In this document: piece after piece, positions 15,640 to 24,016 of the stretch | Layout of the letters: each line of letters begins with the position of its first letter | How positions within the stretch are numbered: the first letter of the stretch is position 1 | Source: Micavibrio sp. UBA7689 | Lineage (GTDB): Bacteria; Pseudomonadota; Alphaproteobacteria; Micavibrionales; Micavibrionaceae | Direction: 5' to 3' | Assembly (NCBI GenBank): GCA_002482805.1 | Contig: DLGR01000037.1 | Span: forward strand, 34,837 to 78,228 | Length of the DNA: 43,392 nt | Made by a program: the position numbers and the translations under genes | Notes under the pieces: generated by a model | The model's database searches: none | What the model was told of the DNA's origin: nothing | What the model saw: only the letters and a program-made list of their open reading frames with translations

Positions 15640-16434
15640 CTATTTTGTAGCGGAGTTAGGCTCGCTCATTTTACCGATAACGGCAGCATTTGCCTTGTCA
15701 GGTAGCAATTTACCCATGACTCCCTGAACCTTACTTTTCATAGAATGGGCAATGACTTTATCATCGCCACGCATGAGGGCGTCAAAACCGTCTTTGGCGA
15801 CATCAGCAGGATCATCCTTTTTGGATTGTCCAACCTTAGTATCTTCTAAACCTGCGCGGTGGAAGAAATTCGTTTCAGTCGCACCGGGCATCAACGAAGT
15901 AATAGTTATATTAGTATCTTTCAGCTCGGTACGAATACCTTCTGCGAAATTCAAAACAAATGCTTTTGTTCCAGCATAAACCGCCTGATAGGGAGCAGGG
16001 GATTCAGACACAACAGAAGCCGTAAAAAGGACTTTACCTTCACCAGTGACCGCCATGTCACCAATCACGCGTTTAGCGAGATGGACAACAGATTTGATGT
16101 TCAGATCAATCATAGAAAATTCATTTTGCAATGAGTTATCTATAAAGGGACCGCCAACACCAACCCCCGCGTTAATAGCAATCGCGGATACGGGGCCAGT
16201 AGCTTGAATAACAGCATAAAGTTTCTCAACTTCATCATATTCGCGCAAATCGACTTGCACTTCTTGGACATTGGAGCCAAGGCCTCGCAAAAATTCCCCA
16301 GCTTCTTCGATAGTTGCGTCTTCCGCCGCTATAATCAGGTCGTAGCCATGATCTGCAAATTGTCTTGCCAACTCATATCCTATGCCGCTGGATGCTCCAG
16401 TTACAACTGCCAATGGTTTCGCAGATTGTGCCAT
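15640..16434 (-). CDS. Short-chain dehydrogenase/reductase
   Basis: This 264-residue classical SDR has the NAD(P)-binding TGASSGIG at residues 12-19, the NAG motif (INAGVGVG), the catalytic Ser in LFTASVVSES and the YxxxK pair in AVYAGTK. The substrate cannot be predicted. The last ~40 residues extend past the fold and are not characteristic. It is 12 bp downstream of the zinc alcohol dehydrogenase, so the two are one operon ending at the terminator 15546-15576. Such SDR plus alcohol dehydrogenase pairs recur in stress islands near ku/ligD. Confidence 0.9.
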   Translation of the reverse strand: MAQSAKPLAVVTGASSGIGYELARQFADHGYDLIIAAEDATIEEAGEFLRGLGSNVQEVQVDLREYDEVEKLYAVIQATGPVSAIAINAGVGVGGPFIDNSLQNEFSMIDLNIKSVVHLAKRVIGDMAVTGEGKVLFTASVVSESPAPYQAVYAGTKAFVLNFAEGIRTELKDTNITITSLMPGATETNFFHRAGLEDTKVGQSKKDDPADVAKDGFDALMRGDDKVIAHSMKSKVQGVMGKLLPDKANAAVIGKMSEPNSATK

Positions 16435-16446
16435 GTTTTTTTCTCC

Positions 16447-17643
16447 TTACATTGCAATTCGGTTTGATTGATGTGGGTGCATGACGACTTTTATGCAACC
16501 GTCCTTTTTATCTTTAAACATTTTGTATGCGTCGGGACCCTCTTCTAATCTTAGTCTGTGAGTAATGATGAAGGAGGGATCGATTTTGTCGTTGGCAACC
16601 ATATTCAAAAGTTCGTCCATATATTTTTGAACGTGAGTTTGCCCAGATTTAATGGTCAAACCTTTTCCGACAATTGCGCCAATTGGAATTTTGTCCCCAT
16701 AACCAAAGTAAACGCCCGGAATAGATACATGTCCGCCCGGTTTAACGCATTTGATAATCTCGCGCCAAACATGGGGGCGATCAGTAGCTAAGCCCGTAGC
16801 CGCCTTTGCACGGTCTATAACGGCATCAACGCTGCCAAGGCCGTGGGCTTCTGCTCCGACCGCGTCAATAACTGAATCTGGGCCTTTACCTCCCGTTATT
16901 TTTTGAAGTTCGTCGTAAACATCACATTCCATGAAGTTAAACACTTCCGCTTTGCCTATTGTGCGCGCCATTTCCAGACGCTCAGGAACATGGTCAAAGG
17001 CCACAACCTTGCCAGCCCCTTGAAGCCATGCGCTTTGAATGCACATTTGGCCCACAGGGCCGCACCCCCAAATGGCTACGGTATCACCAGCCTCGATACT
17101 GCAATTTTTTGCAGCCATCCATCCAGTGGGGAAGATATCAGACAGGAACAATGCTTTTTCATCGGGAATTCCATCTGGCACTTTAGTAGGGCCGTTATCA
17201 GCTTGGACCACCCGAACATATTCGGCTTGTCCGCCAGAGTAGCCACCAAGAAGGTGAGTATATCCGTAGAGGCCGGAAGTATGGTGACCCATCATTTTTT
17301 CCTGCTTTTCGGCGTCAGGATTAGTATTTTGGCAGAATGAAGTTTCCTGCTTTGCGCAGTATTCACAGTGACCGCACGAAATGACGAAGGGTACTACAAC
17401 CCGATCTCCAATTTTGTGTTTTTTTACGGCGGAACCAATGGCAACCACTTCTCCCATAAACTCGTGGCCCAAAATGTCGCCTTTTTCCATGCCTATGGCA
17501 TAGGAGTCGTATAAGTGAAGGTCAGAGCCGCAAATTGCGGTGCTTGTGACCTTAATAACCATGTCGGTGGGTTCTTCGATGGTAGGATCGGGGACATTGT
17601 CGCATTGCATATTATAGCGGCCATGCCAGACTAAGGCTTTCAT
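16447..17643 (-). CDS. Zinc-dependent alcohol dehydrogenase (MDR family, formaldehyde dehydrogenase-like)
   Basis: The ATG at 17643 is preferred because AAGGAG lies 8 bp before it; a TTG two codons earlier is less likely. The 398-residue protein has the catalytic zinc ligands (ICGSDLH and GHEFMGEV), a four-Cys structural zinc lobe (CGHCEYCAKQETSFC), and the nucleotide-binding WGCGPVGQM. The long insert with PDAEKQEKMMGHHTSG fits the glutathione-independent formaldehyde dehydrogenase-like subgroup common in such clusters. The true substrate is unknown. Confidence 0.92.
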   Translation of the reverse strand: MKALVWHGRYNMQCDNVPDPTIEEPTDMVIKVTSTAICGSDLHLYDSYAIGMEKGDILGHEFMGEVVAIGSAVKKHKIGDRVVVPFVISCGHCEYCAKQETSFCQNTNPDAEKQEKMMGHHTSGLYGYTHLLGGYSGGQAEYVRVVQADNGPTKVPDGIPDEKALFLSDIFPTGWMAAKNCSIEAGDTVAIWGCGPVGQMCIQSAWLQGAGKVVAFDHVPERLEMARTIGKAEVFNFMECDVYDELQKITGGKGPDSVIDAVGAEAHGLGSVDAVIDRAKAATGLATDRPHVWREIIKCVKPGGHVSIPGVYFGYGDKIPIGAIVGKGLTIKSGQTHVQKYMDELLNMVANDKIDPSFIITHRLRLEEGPDAYKMFKDKKDGCIKVVMHPHQSNRIAM

Positions 17644-17662
17644 TCGCAAAACTCCTTAAAGG

Positions 17663-17806
17663 TTACTTGATGGGCTTATTAGAGAATAAGGGTAATTTCA
17701 GACGATCAAAATCAGCTTGCGAGATAAAACAAATACGCTGCCCACTTTCATTAAGTAAGGCCAGTTTTTTAGGATCTTCAGTCTTTATTACATTTATCGC
17801 GGACAT
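17663..17806 (-). CDS. Possible 47-residue small protein upstream of the alcohol dehydrogenase
   Basis: An uninterrupted frame beginning MSAINVIKTEDPKKLALLNE encodes 47 residues with balanced composition and a Pro-rich end. It lies 19 bp upstream of the dehydrogenase start in the same direction and would be its first operon gene. No clear ribosome site is seen. A weak EcfG-like site (TGAAC-N16-TGTT, 17887-17863) lies before it. The family is unknown; it could be a chance frame. Confidence 0.4.
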   Translation of the reverse strand: MSAINVIKTEDPKKLALLNESGQRICFISQADFDRLKLPLFSNKPIK

Positions 17807-17902
17807 TACATCTAAACCGCATGCTCCCTAATGGTATGAGGAGAGCCTCCTTTGCAGGCACTAACAATGCCGTTGCGAAGAAGTTCATTAGTTGGATTAA
17901 AC

Positions 17903-18058
17903 TTACACATTTTCTTACACACTTTTCTGTGGTATAAAAAATTTCTGTGGTATAAAAAAATATCTATAATTTACAACGACGTAGGGAATATATGCCGCAC
18001 TCGAAATGCGGCATGGGTGAATAATCCATCGGGGGTTCGAATCCCCCCCTGTCCGCCA
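17903..18058 (+). repeat. Internal attR-like site 1 (arms, core, tRNA-Ser 3' half)
   Basis: Two TTACACA repeats (17903-17909, 17915-17921) precede the core palindrome: ATGCCGCA (17992-17999), spacer CTCGAAA (18000-18006), TGCGGCAT (18007-18014). The rest of a tRNA-Ser 3' half follows, to the CCA at 18058. The arm-to-core distance is 89 bp instead of 71 because an ~18-bp segment (TTCTGTGGTATAAAAAA) is tandemly duplicated at about 17925-17958. No 5' half is present, so this is not a functional tRNA. It closes module A and opens module B. Confidence 0.85.
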
Positions 18059-18066
18059 ATTTAATT

Positions 18067-19308
18067 CTACTTTACGTTCTTCATAATCATCTTGATGCCG
18101 CTTTGGAAGCTTAGGCCCTGCACAAAGATCGAGAATAGAACGACAATATAAGTCAGTGTAAGAATAATGGTTTTTTCTTCCCCTGCTGGAAGTGAAAGTG
18201 CCATTGCAATTGAAAGCCCCCCGCGAAGCCCTCCCCATGTAAGAAGTCTAATTGTGCCGCGTTCAAAATTTTGCGTCAAGCGCATGACTGTTATTGGTAC
18301 TCCAACGCTAACGAGTCGAGCTAACAAAACAGCGACAATTGCTAGTAAGCCCAATGCCACTGATTGTCCTGAAAGTGTGACGACCAGTATTTCCAAACCG
18401 ATTAGCAAGAACAATACAGCGTTCAAAACTTCATCAATAAGTTCCCAAAAGACATCAATATGGCGTCGCGTCGTGTCCGACATGCCGAATGTGCGGCCTT
18501 GGTTGCCGATAATGAGCCCCGCCACAACCATACAAAGAGGCGCGGATAGGTGAAGATACTCAGCCAAAGCATAGCCGCCTGTGACCAAAGCCAAGGTAAG
18601 CATAACTTCTACTTTGTATTCGTCTATGGAGCGAAGAAGCCGGTAGGTTGCCCAGCCAATGATGCCTCCCAGTGCCATTCCTCCCAAACTTTCGTACGCA
18701 AAGGACATGAAGAAATGAGAAGGATCGAATTCCGCGCCACTAGTGGCCGCCGCTAAAATAGCGAGGAAAACCACAACACCTACACCATCGTTGAAGAGAC
18801 TTTCCCCGCCCACTTTTGTGTAAATGTTCTTAGATGCTCCCGCTTGTTTAAGAATGCTCAAAACAGCGATAGGATCGGTGGGAGAAATAAGTGCACCAAA
18901 CAATAGGGCGTAGATATATGGAAGGTTGAGGCCGACAAGTTGCGCGGCATACCAAGTAAGCGTCCCAGTTATAAAGGTGGCAAGAACAACGCCTACTGTG
19001 GCGAGAATGCCTACAGGCCATTTTACGGATTTCAGATCGTTAAAATTGATATGCAATGCGCCTGCAAAGAGGAGGTACGATAACATTCCATGCAAAACGA
19101 CTTCGGAAAAATCTATACCGTTAACAACATCCCGTATGGGTTCAATATCTAGCCATCCAATCTTACCCGCGATAATCGCCGCTACAGAAAGTAGTAATGC
19201 AAAAGCCATATGCCCGATGGTTGCGGGGAATCCTATAAATCTGTAATTCAAATATCCGCCGGCAGCAGCAACTGTCAAAATAACAGCTATGATTTGAAAA
19301 GTGGTCAT
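18067..19308 (-). CDS. NhaP-type Na+/H+ (cation/proton) antiporter
   Basis: The start at 19308 follows a GGAG site at the right distance; a longer frame upstream overlaps a leader hairpin and is unlikely to be translated. The 413-residue inner-membrane protein has about 12 hydrophobic segments. It carries the CPA1 signatures GALISPTDPIAVLSIL (ion-binding Asp) and GGESLFNDGVGVVVF, and ends with a transmembrane segment and no large cytosolic tail. It would expel Na+ or exchange K+ against protons and help pH and salt tolerance. It is the first gene of module B next to the att site, transcribed towards it. Confidence 0.92.
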   Translation of the reverse strand: MTTFQIIAVILTVAAAGGYLNYRFIGFPATIGHMAFALLLSVAAIIAGKIGWLDIEPIRDVVNGIDFSEVVLHGMLSYLLFAGALHINFNDLKSVKWPVGILATVGVVLATFITGTLTWYAAQLVGLNLPYIYALLFGALISPTDPIAVLSILKQAGASKNIYTKVGGESLFNDGVGVVVFLAILAAATSGAEFDPSHFFMSFAYESLGGMALGGIIGWATYRLLRSIDEYKVEVMLTLALVTGGYALAEYLHLSAPLCMVVAGLIIGNQGRTFGMSDTTRRHIDVFWELIDEVLNAVLFLLIGLEILVVTLSGQSVALGLLAIVAVLLARLVSVGVPITVMRLTQNFERGTIRLLTWGGLRGGLSIAMALSLPAGEEKTIILTLTYIVVLFSIFVQGLSFQSGIKMIMKNVK

Positions 19309-19320
19309 ATCAATTCTCCG

Positions 19321-19348
19321 AAAATGAAAACCCGCCAGTTGCGGCGGG
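19321..19348 (-). promoter_or_regulatory. Terminator-like hairpin in the antiporter leader (possible attenuator)
   Basis: On the minus strand CCCGCC (19348-19343) pairs with GGCGGG (19336-19331) around a 6-nt loop and runs into TTTTCATTTT, immediately before the ribosome site of the antiporter gene. A GGGT about 11 nt upstream could pair instead with the ACCC at the base of the stem. The two folds would exclude each other, as in attenuators. No known riboswitch class was recognised. Confidence 0.5.
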
Positions 19349-19538
19349 TGTTCTTTACCGACCCTCTGAGGACAAAAGGACGAAACACGATAAGAATACG
19401 GACTAAGGAAACTTTTTCTACATAAATAATGTAAATATCCCCGCATATGGCGAAATAGTTAATAAGACAACGCGCCTAGCACAATAAATAGTTATTTTAC
19501 AGGTTGTTTATCGAGTTTTTAGCCCGTAAAAAAGAAGT

Positions 19539-20711
19539 ATGACTGGGGTTAGTAAAAATAATATTTTTCTCTATTCACCTAAAGATAAGCTTATAGAAAA
19601 AATTCCTTTTAATTCTTCAGGATTTCTTACCTTAGGTGTAGAGGTTGAGCTTCAGATTATAGATTTAAAAAATCTAGAACTTACGCCGTGTGCGCAACAA
19701 ACAATCACCGCCTTTGCTGATCCGGATAAGTTAACACAAGAAATATTTCAAAGCATGGTCGAGGTGAGAACCGCTAAATGTAGCACCGTGTCGGAAGTCG
19801 AAAAAGACCTGACACATTCTCTGGATAGGCTGCAGGCTGTGGGTAACGCTCTTGGTGTTTCTTTTTCCAGTACAGGCTGCCATCCTATCGCAAAATATGC
19901 AGACCGCCTTGTAAGCGATCATGATAGCTATCAAGAATTAGTTGACCGAAACCAATGGATAGCGCGGCGTTTGGCGATTTGTGGTTTGCATGTTCATATC
20001 GGAATGAAGAGCGGAGATGATTGCATCCGCCACATTAATTTTTTAACCAAATTCCTACCCCATTTCCTCGCTTTGTCTGCGAGTTCGGCTTTTTGGCAGG
20101 GAGTGGATACAGGTTTGTCTACTTGCCGTCCCACTTTGTTTGAATCGATGCCCACTGCTGGCCACCCCTATACTTTGACGGACTGGCTACATTTTGAGAG
20201 GCTAGTCCAAACCCTTAAAGCCTCGCATGCAATTAAAGACATTAAAGATCTTTGGTGGGATATTCGCCCCAGTCCCCACTTTGGTACGTTAGAAGTAAGA
20301 GTTTGCGATGGCGTTGCCACTTTAAGTGAAACGTTAGCCATTGTTGCTTTTATCCAATTACTTTGCCAGTTGTTAGGGGATGTTGAGAGTCTTTCTACCG
20401 TTCAACCAGAGTGGATTTATCGCGAAAACAAATGGCGGGCGATGCGCTATGGTTTAGACGCTGATATTGTAGACGAAGAGGGCCGCAATAAGCCCATTAG
20501 AGAGGATATTTCCTATTGGTTGTTAATTCTGGAGCCTTATGCAGAATCTCGCGGATATATGAAATATTTGAGCGTGATTGAAGATATGTTGAAGCGAGGA
20601 AATAGTTCTGAGAGACAAAAAGCGGTTTTTGCCGCGACGGATTCACTTAATGAAGTGGTAAAACACAATATCCGTGAATTTAAAAAGAGGAAGCCTTTAT
20701 ATATTAATTAA
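19539..20711 (+). CDS. GCS2-family carboxylate-amine ligase (YbdK-like)
   Basis: This 390-residue protein has the glutamate-cysteine ligase 2 fold signatures: LGVEVELQIID near residue 33 (acidic metal ligands), QSMVEVRTAKC, CGLHVHIGM (His ligands) and WWDIRPSPHFGTLEVRVCD. Enzymes of this family show weak gamma-glutamylcysteine ligase activity and may make a glutathione-like thiol or another peptide. It reads divergently from the antiporter with a ~230-bp gap. An AAGAAG stretch precedes the ATG. Confidence 0.9.
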   Translation: MTGVSKNNIFLYSPKDKLIEKIPFNSSGFLTLGVEVELQIIDLKNLELTPCAQQTITAFADPDKLTQEIFQSMVEVRTAKCSTVSEVEKDLTHSLDRLQAVGNALGVSFSSTGCHPIAKYADRLVSDHDSYQELVDRNQWIARRLAICGLHVHIGMKSGDDCIRHINFLTKFLPHFLALSASSAFWQGVDTGLSTCRPTLFESMPTAGHPYTLTDWLHFERLVQTLKASHAIKDIKDLWWDIRPSPHFGTLEVRVCDGVATLSETLAIVAFIQLLCQLLGDVESLSTVQPEWIYRENKWRAMRYGLDADIVDEEGRNKPIREDISYWLLILEPYAESRGYMKYLSVIEDMLKRGNSSERQKAVFAATDSLNEVVKHNIREFKKRKPLYIN

Positions 20712-20754
20712 TTTCTAGGACAACAATGGCTACTCTTCTGAGAATTTGAGAGAG

Positions 20755-20780
20755 GGAACCTTTGTTCTGCCTACACTGTT
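20755..20780 (+). promoter_or_regulatory. Candidate EcfG-type promoter of the DUF2254 gene
   Basis: GGAAC (20755-20759) and GTT (20778-20780) are 18 bp apart, equal to GGAAC-N17-TGTT. Spacing is at the upper end for EcfG promoters and the first base of CGTT differs. It lies 73 bp before the start codon. Confidence 0.45.
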
Positions 20781-20853
20781 TGGGAGTATAGATAAATATT
20801 CCTTAAGCGAGCCAATATACATCTCGTTATTATAACAGTTAGAAAAAATTATT

Positions 20854-22119
20854 ATGTCACGCTGGTATTGGTACTTATCCCAAACAATTGGAAGTCTTTG
20901 GTTCAGGGCAAGTCTTTACGGCGTTGTGGCTGTAATCACGGCTTTGGTTTCAATTTATTTCAGCCGCTATGTGCCGGAAAATATTTCACATACCATCGGT
21001 GCGGATGCTGTTGATAGCATATTGCATATTCTAGCTTCCAGTATGCTAGCAGTTACAATTTTTTCTGTAAGCACTATGGTTTCCGCCTACAGCGCAGCTA
21101 CTACTAACGTAACACCGCGTGCGACGAGACTTCTCATTGAAGACAAACTATCGCATAAGGCACTTTCAACTTTTCTTGGCACTTTTATTTATAGTATTGT
21201 GGGCATCATTGCACTGCAGGCTGGAATTTACGGCACATCGGGCAGATTCATACTTTACCTTGTGACTATTGTCATAGTCGTAATAATTATTTTTACTTTA
21301 ATTAGGTGGATCGAATATCTTTCGCGATTGGGCCGTGTTGGGGAAACTATTCTCCGTGTGGAAGAAGCAGCTATAAAATCTCTGCAGGAACGTATGCGTC
21401 TTCCCTACATGGGGGCTGTGCATTTGAAATCACCCGAAGATATTCCAACCGATAGCATCTCAATATTTCCAAATTGCGTAGGTTACATACAGCATATTGA
21501 TATGGGTGCACTGTCGAATTTTGCAGAAGAGCATGATTTGAAAATTTATGTTCAAGCAATGCCCGGAACCCTGATTGATCCGGGACTACCGATTGCCTAT
21601 ATAGGACATGGCATTGATGCAGAAGATCAGAAAGCCATCCAAGACGCTTTTATTATCGGGAAAGAAAGATCATTCAGACAAGACCCGCGTTATGGTCTTG
21701 TTGTCTTAAGCGAAATCGCTACGCGGGCTTTATCGCCAGCGGTCAATGATGCAGGCACAGCTATTCAAGTTATTGGAGTTGGATTGCGCGTATTGTCCGA
21801 GTGGGCCTCACGCGATCAACATGTTACGAAAGACGAGGAGATAAAATATCGGCGTGTTTATGCTCCCAGTCTAAAAATTAAAGATATGTTTGAAGATTTT
21901 TTTGCTCCCATCGCAGAGGCGGGTGCGGGCATATCTGCTATTGGTATTCGTATGCAAAAAGCACTCCTAGCGCTTGATCGGACGGGTGATCCGGAGATCA
22001 AACGTTTAGCGCGGCAATATGCAGAAACAGGGGTTCAGCGAGGCTTACTAAGCCTTGCCCTGACATCTGACAAAGCTCTTTTGGAAAAATCAGCCTCAAT
22101 TCTTATACAGCGAACTTAA
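20854..22119 (+). CDS. DUF2254 membrane protein
   Basis: The 421-residue protein has an N-terminal membrane region with about four hydrophobic segments (near 20-40, 60-80, 110-130 and 135-155). A soluble C-terminal part follows with the DUF2254 markers RATRLLIEDKLSHKALSTFLGTF, YIQHIDMGAL and RYGLVVLSEIATRALSPAVNDAGTA. Function is not known for the family. The conserved C-terminal motif suggests a ligand-binding or sensory domain. It is followed 63 bp later by a PH-domain gene, and both have their own EcfG-like promoter. Confidence 0.88.
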   Translation: MSRWYWYLSQTIGSLWFRASLYGVVAVITALVSIYFSRYVPENISHTIGADAVDSILHILASSMLAVTIFSVSTMVSAYSAATTNVTPRATRLLIEDKLSHKALSTFLGTFIYSIVGIIALQAGIYGTSGRFILYLVTIVIVVIIIFTLIRWIEYLSRLGRVGETILRVEEAAIKSLQERMRLPYMGAVHLKSPEDIPTDSISIFPNCVGYIQHIDMGALSNFAEEHDLKIYVQAMPGTLIDPGLPIAYIGHGIDAEDQKAIQDAFIIGKERSFRQDPRYGLVVLSEIATRALSPAVNDAGTAIQVIGVGLRVLSEWASRDQHVTKDEEIKYRRVYAPSLKIKDMFEDFFAPIAEAGAGISAIGIRMQKALLALDRTGDPEIKRLARQYAETGVQRGLLSLALTSDKALLEKSASILIQRT

Positions 22120-22124
22120 GTTGG

Positions 22125-22149
22125 GGAACTATCGATTAAATCATACGTT
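22125..22149 (+). promoter_or_regulatory. EcfG-type promoter of the PH-domain gene
   Basis: GGAAC (22125-22129) and CGTT (22146-22149) are separated by 16 bp, an exact match to the EcfG pattern. It lies directly after the DUF2254 stop and 33 bp before the PH-domain gene. Confidence 0.65.
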
Positions 22150-22182
22150 TATATCGTATAGGACAAGAAGGATTTTCAAGCT

Positions 22183-22797
22183 TTGTCGATAGCTCAATCA
22201 TATGCGAATATTAGCGCGGAAAGCGCCGTAACAGTAAAAGCCGATGAGTCAGCGCGGCCACGCTCACTTTTGAAATTAATGCTTTTACCGGATGAAAATA
22301 TTTTGCAAGTAGGGAAGGTAAGCTATGCCATATACTGGAAAACCATTGCCGTACTTTTCTTTGGAATGTTCTTCTTATTGATTGCATCTCTGATGGGCTT
22401 GCCTGATCGTCTGGGCATTTTTTTTGCAATCGTCATAACAATTAAAGTTATTATCATGGCTGTCGTTGCTTATCTTACCAAATATTATCTCCTGCTTGTG
22501 GCGACCGATAAACGAATAATCCTGCGTGTCGGAATATTCAATTTGGAAATTATCCAGTTGCGATACAGCAAAGTCGAAAGTAGTGAGGTCGCCTCGACGA
22601 TTGCAGGCAGGCTTTTTGGCTATTCTAGTGTGTTTATCAGTGGAACGGGCGGCCATACTTTAGCTGTTCCTTTCATTGAGAATGCTTTGGCCATCAGGAA
22701 TGTTATAAGCGAAATTCTTTTAAAGCGTGATGACTTGGAAGAGCTTGCCCTAACTAGCGACGTAGCTTCATCTGGCGATATAGCCTCATATGGATAA
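22183..22797 (+). CDS. Bacterial PH-domain membrane protein (YdbS/YdbT-like)
   Basis: The 204-residue frame starts at a TTG with AAGGA about 11 bp upstream; the next in-frame Met is 30 residues later, so the exact start is uncertain. Two transmembrane segments lie at about 57-77 and 82-105. A bacterial PH domain follows with YYLLLVATDKRIILRVGIFNLEIIQLRYSKVESSEV, typical of the bPH_2 family. The gene may be co-transcribed with DUF2254 as well as from the EcfG-like site at 22125. Confidence 0.82.
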   Translation: MSIAQSYANISAESAVTVKADESARPRSLLKLMLLPDENILQVGKVSYAIYWKTIAVLFFGMFFLLIASLMGLPDRLGIFFAIVITIKVIIMAVVAYLTKYYLLLVATDKRIILRVGIFNLEIIQLRYSKVESSEVASTIAGRLFGYSSVFISGTGGHTLAVPFIENALAIRNVISEILLKRDDLEELALTSDVASSGDIASYG

Positions 22798-23197
22798 AGT
22801 GTTTATGGGACATAGAGTATAAACTTGCACATTTCCTAAGGCATTTACTCTTTCCCCTTTCACCGCGCCTAGATGCTATCGGGCTTCGAGCTCGCGAGAT
22901 GAGAGGTTTTTCAAAGCGAGAGCAAGGGGAGGCGTGTCTAGGTAGACCACGCTTCCCCGCCCCGTGCCGGTTACAGCTCCGGCTACAAGCTCCCTGTAGC
23001 TCGCTACGCGCATGCCAACAGATAAAGCGAAAAAAAGTTCTCTATGTTGAAGCGAGCTTTTTTATACTCGATAGTCGAAAAAATTACACACTTTGCGCCA
23101 GACGCTTCCTCGCGCATGGCGTTTTCTATAAGAACAGCATTTTTGAAGGGAACAAATCTATGGCCTGTACAGGCTTGTCTCGCCGTCGGCGTCCACA
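22798..23197. other. Gene-poor stretch with strong hairpin, module B
   Basis: No convincing gene is seen; open frames here have unnatural composition. It contains a hairpin at 22926-22958 (GGGGAGGCGTG pairing with CACGCTTCCCC, one G-T pair, with an inner TCT/AGA extension), a second inverted repeat GCTACA/TGTAGC near 22980-23003, and a perfect 12-bp palindrome GCCTGTACAGGC near 23163. A diverged copy of the att arm sequence may lie at 22821-22849. Confidence 0.5.
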
Positions 23198-23443
23198 CTA
23201 TGATTTGATCTTCAATGAAAGTGGATAGTCTGCTATATCCGTCGAGTTTTCAAGAACTCGCTCGGGCATGACCTCGCGCACCGAGAGCCCAGTATTGGAG
23301 AAGGCAACGCTTTCTTGTGGCACGGGCAAACGAGAGGGGCACATCCACTCCTTGTCTGAAAACCCGAAATAACTACCGTCATCACCTTTAATGAGGCCGG
23401 CTCTGACATCGGGACTATAAACAACGATTATTCCATATGGCAT
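23198..23443 (-). CDS. Cold-shock-domain-like small protein
   Basis: The ATG at 23443 has a strong AGGAGGT ribosome site just upstream, which decides the start. The 81-residue product begins MPYGIIVVYSPDVRAGLI and continues KGDDGSYFGFSDKEW. The G-I-x-x-Y, G-L-I, DDG and F-x-x-x-W spacing resembles the first strands of a cold-shock/OB-fold domain, but the RNP motifs are poorly kept. Nucleic-acid binding is therefore possible, not proven. It stands alone in a gene-poor part of module B. Confidence 0.6.
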   Translation of the reverse strand: MPYGIIVVYSPDVRAGLIKGDDGSYFGFSDKEWMCPSRLPVPQESVAFSNTGLSVREVMPERVLENSTDIADYPLSLKIKS

Positions 23444-23500
23444 CGTACACCTCCTTTCTCGAATGATTTGATCGCGTCGTTTTGAGTTAGAGTGCATCAA

Positions 23501-23812
23501 GGACTAGGCCTCAAAAAAGGCTCTAACGCACCTACCACCATCGGATATGTCGATGATTTGCCGTGTGTAGTTGTGGCGAAGACGCGATACCAACTGGACT
23601 TTTTCCTCAAACGAACGAGAATTAAAAAAGTTCGCTTTTTTTGGGATGAGGGTTGTCAGTTCCTTGCAGCCTAGCCTGAGCGTGGAGTATGAGGTTTGAA
23701 TGGGATCAACGTCACGTGAACACCGGACGCCTGAAGGGTTGCCTTGACCAGAGGGGGCGCTATTAGTGTAAAGGTTTTACTATCCAACTTGCTGCTCCTA
23801 GACGTATCAAAC
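23501..23812. other. Gene-poor stretch between cold-shock-like gene and att site
   Basis: No supported gene. An inverted repeat GTTAGAG/CTCTAAC spans about 23486-23527. A weak hairpin CGAAC/GTTCG (23612-23634) is followed by a run of T (23636-23642) and could be a plus-strand terminator. Nothing else was recognised. Confidence 0.4.
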
Positions 23813-23951
23813 TTACACATTTCCTTACACACTTTTTTATGGTATAGAAAATTATCGTTTTTATACAATGGGATAAGAAATAAATGCCGCACTCGAAATG
23901 CGGCATGGATGCAAGTCCATCGGGGGTTCAAATCCCCCCCCCTGTCCGCCA
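23813..23951 (+). repeat. Internal attR-like site 2 (arms, core, tRNA-Ser 3' half)
   Basis: TTACACA repeats at 23813-23819 and 23825-23831 (12 bp apart) lie 71 bp before the core: ATGCCGCA (23884-23891), CTCGAAA (23892-23898), TGCGGCAT (23899-23906). The tRNA-Ser 3' half runs to CCA at 23951. Its variable arm (TGGATGCAAGTCCA) differs from those of the other halves, and it has extra C residues in the T-stem region. It closes module B and opens module C. Confidence 0.85.
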
Positions 23952-24016
23952 ATTTTATTTAAGAACTTTCTATGCGGTTTTAGAGCGGCCGTTTGATTGT
24001 ACAAAAATCGGACTAT

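Noticed and set aside
18001..18058. Functional tRNA genes at 18007, 23899 and 28546
   Set aside because: Each lacks the acceptor 5' strand and D arm; only 3' halves with the anticodon arm are present.
22899..23228. A 109-residue open frame on the plus strand
   Set aside because: It has odd composition, no ribosome site, overlaps strong hairpins and resembles no protein.
23492..23674. A 60-residue open frame with YVDDLP
   Set aside because: The YVDD string suggested a reverse transcriptase remnant, but no other RT motif surrounds it and no ribosome site is present.
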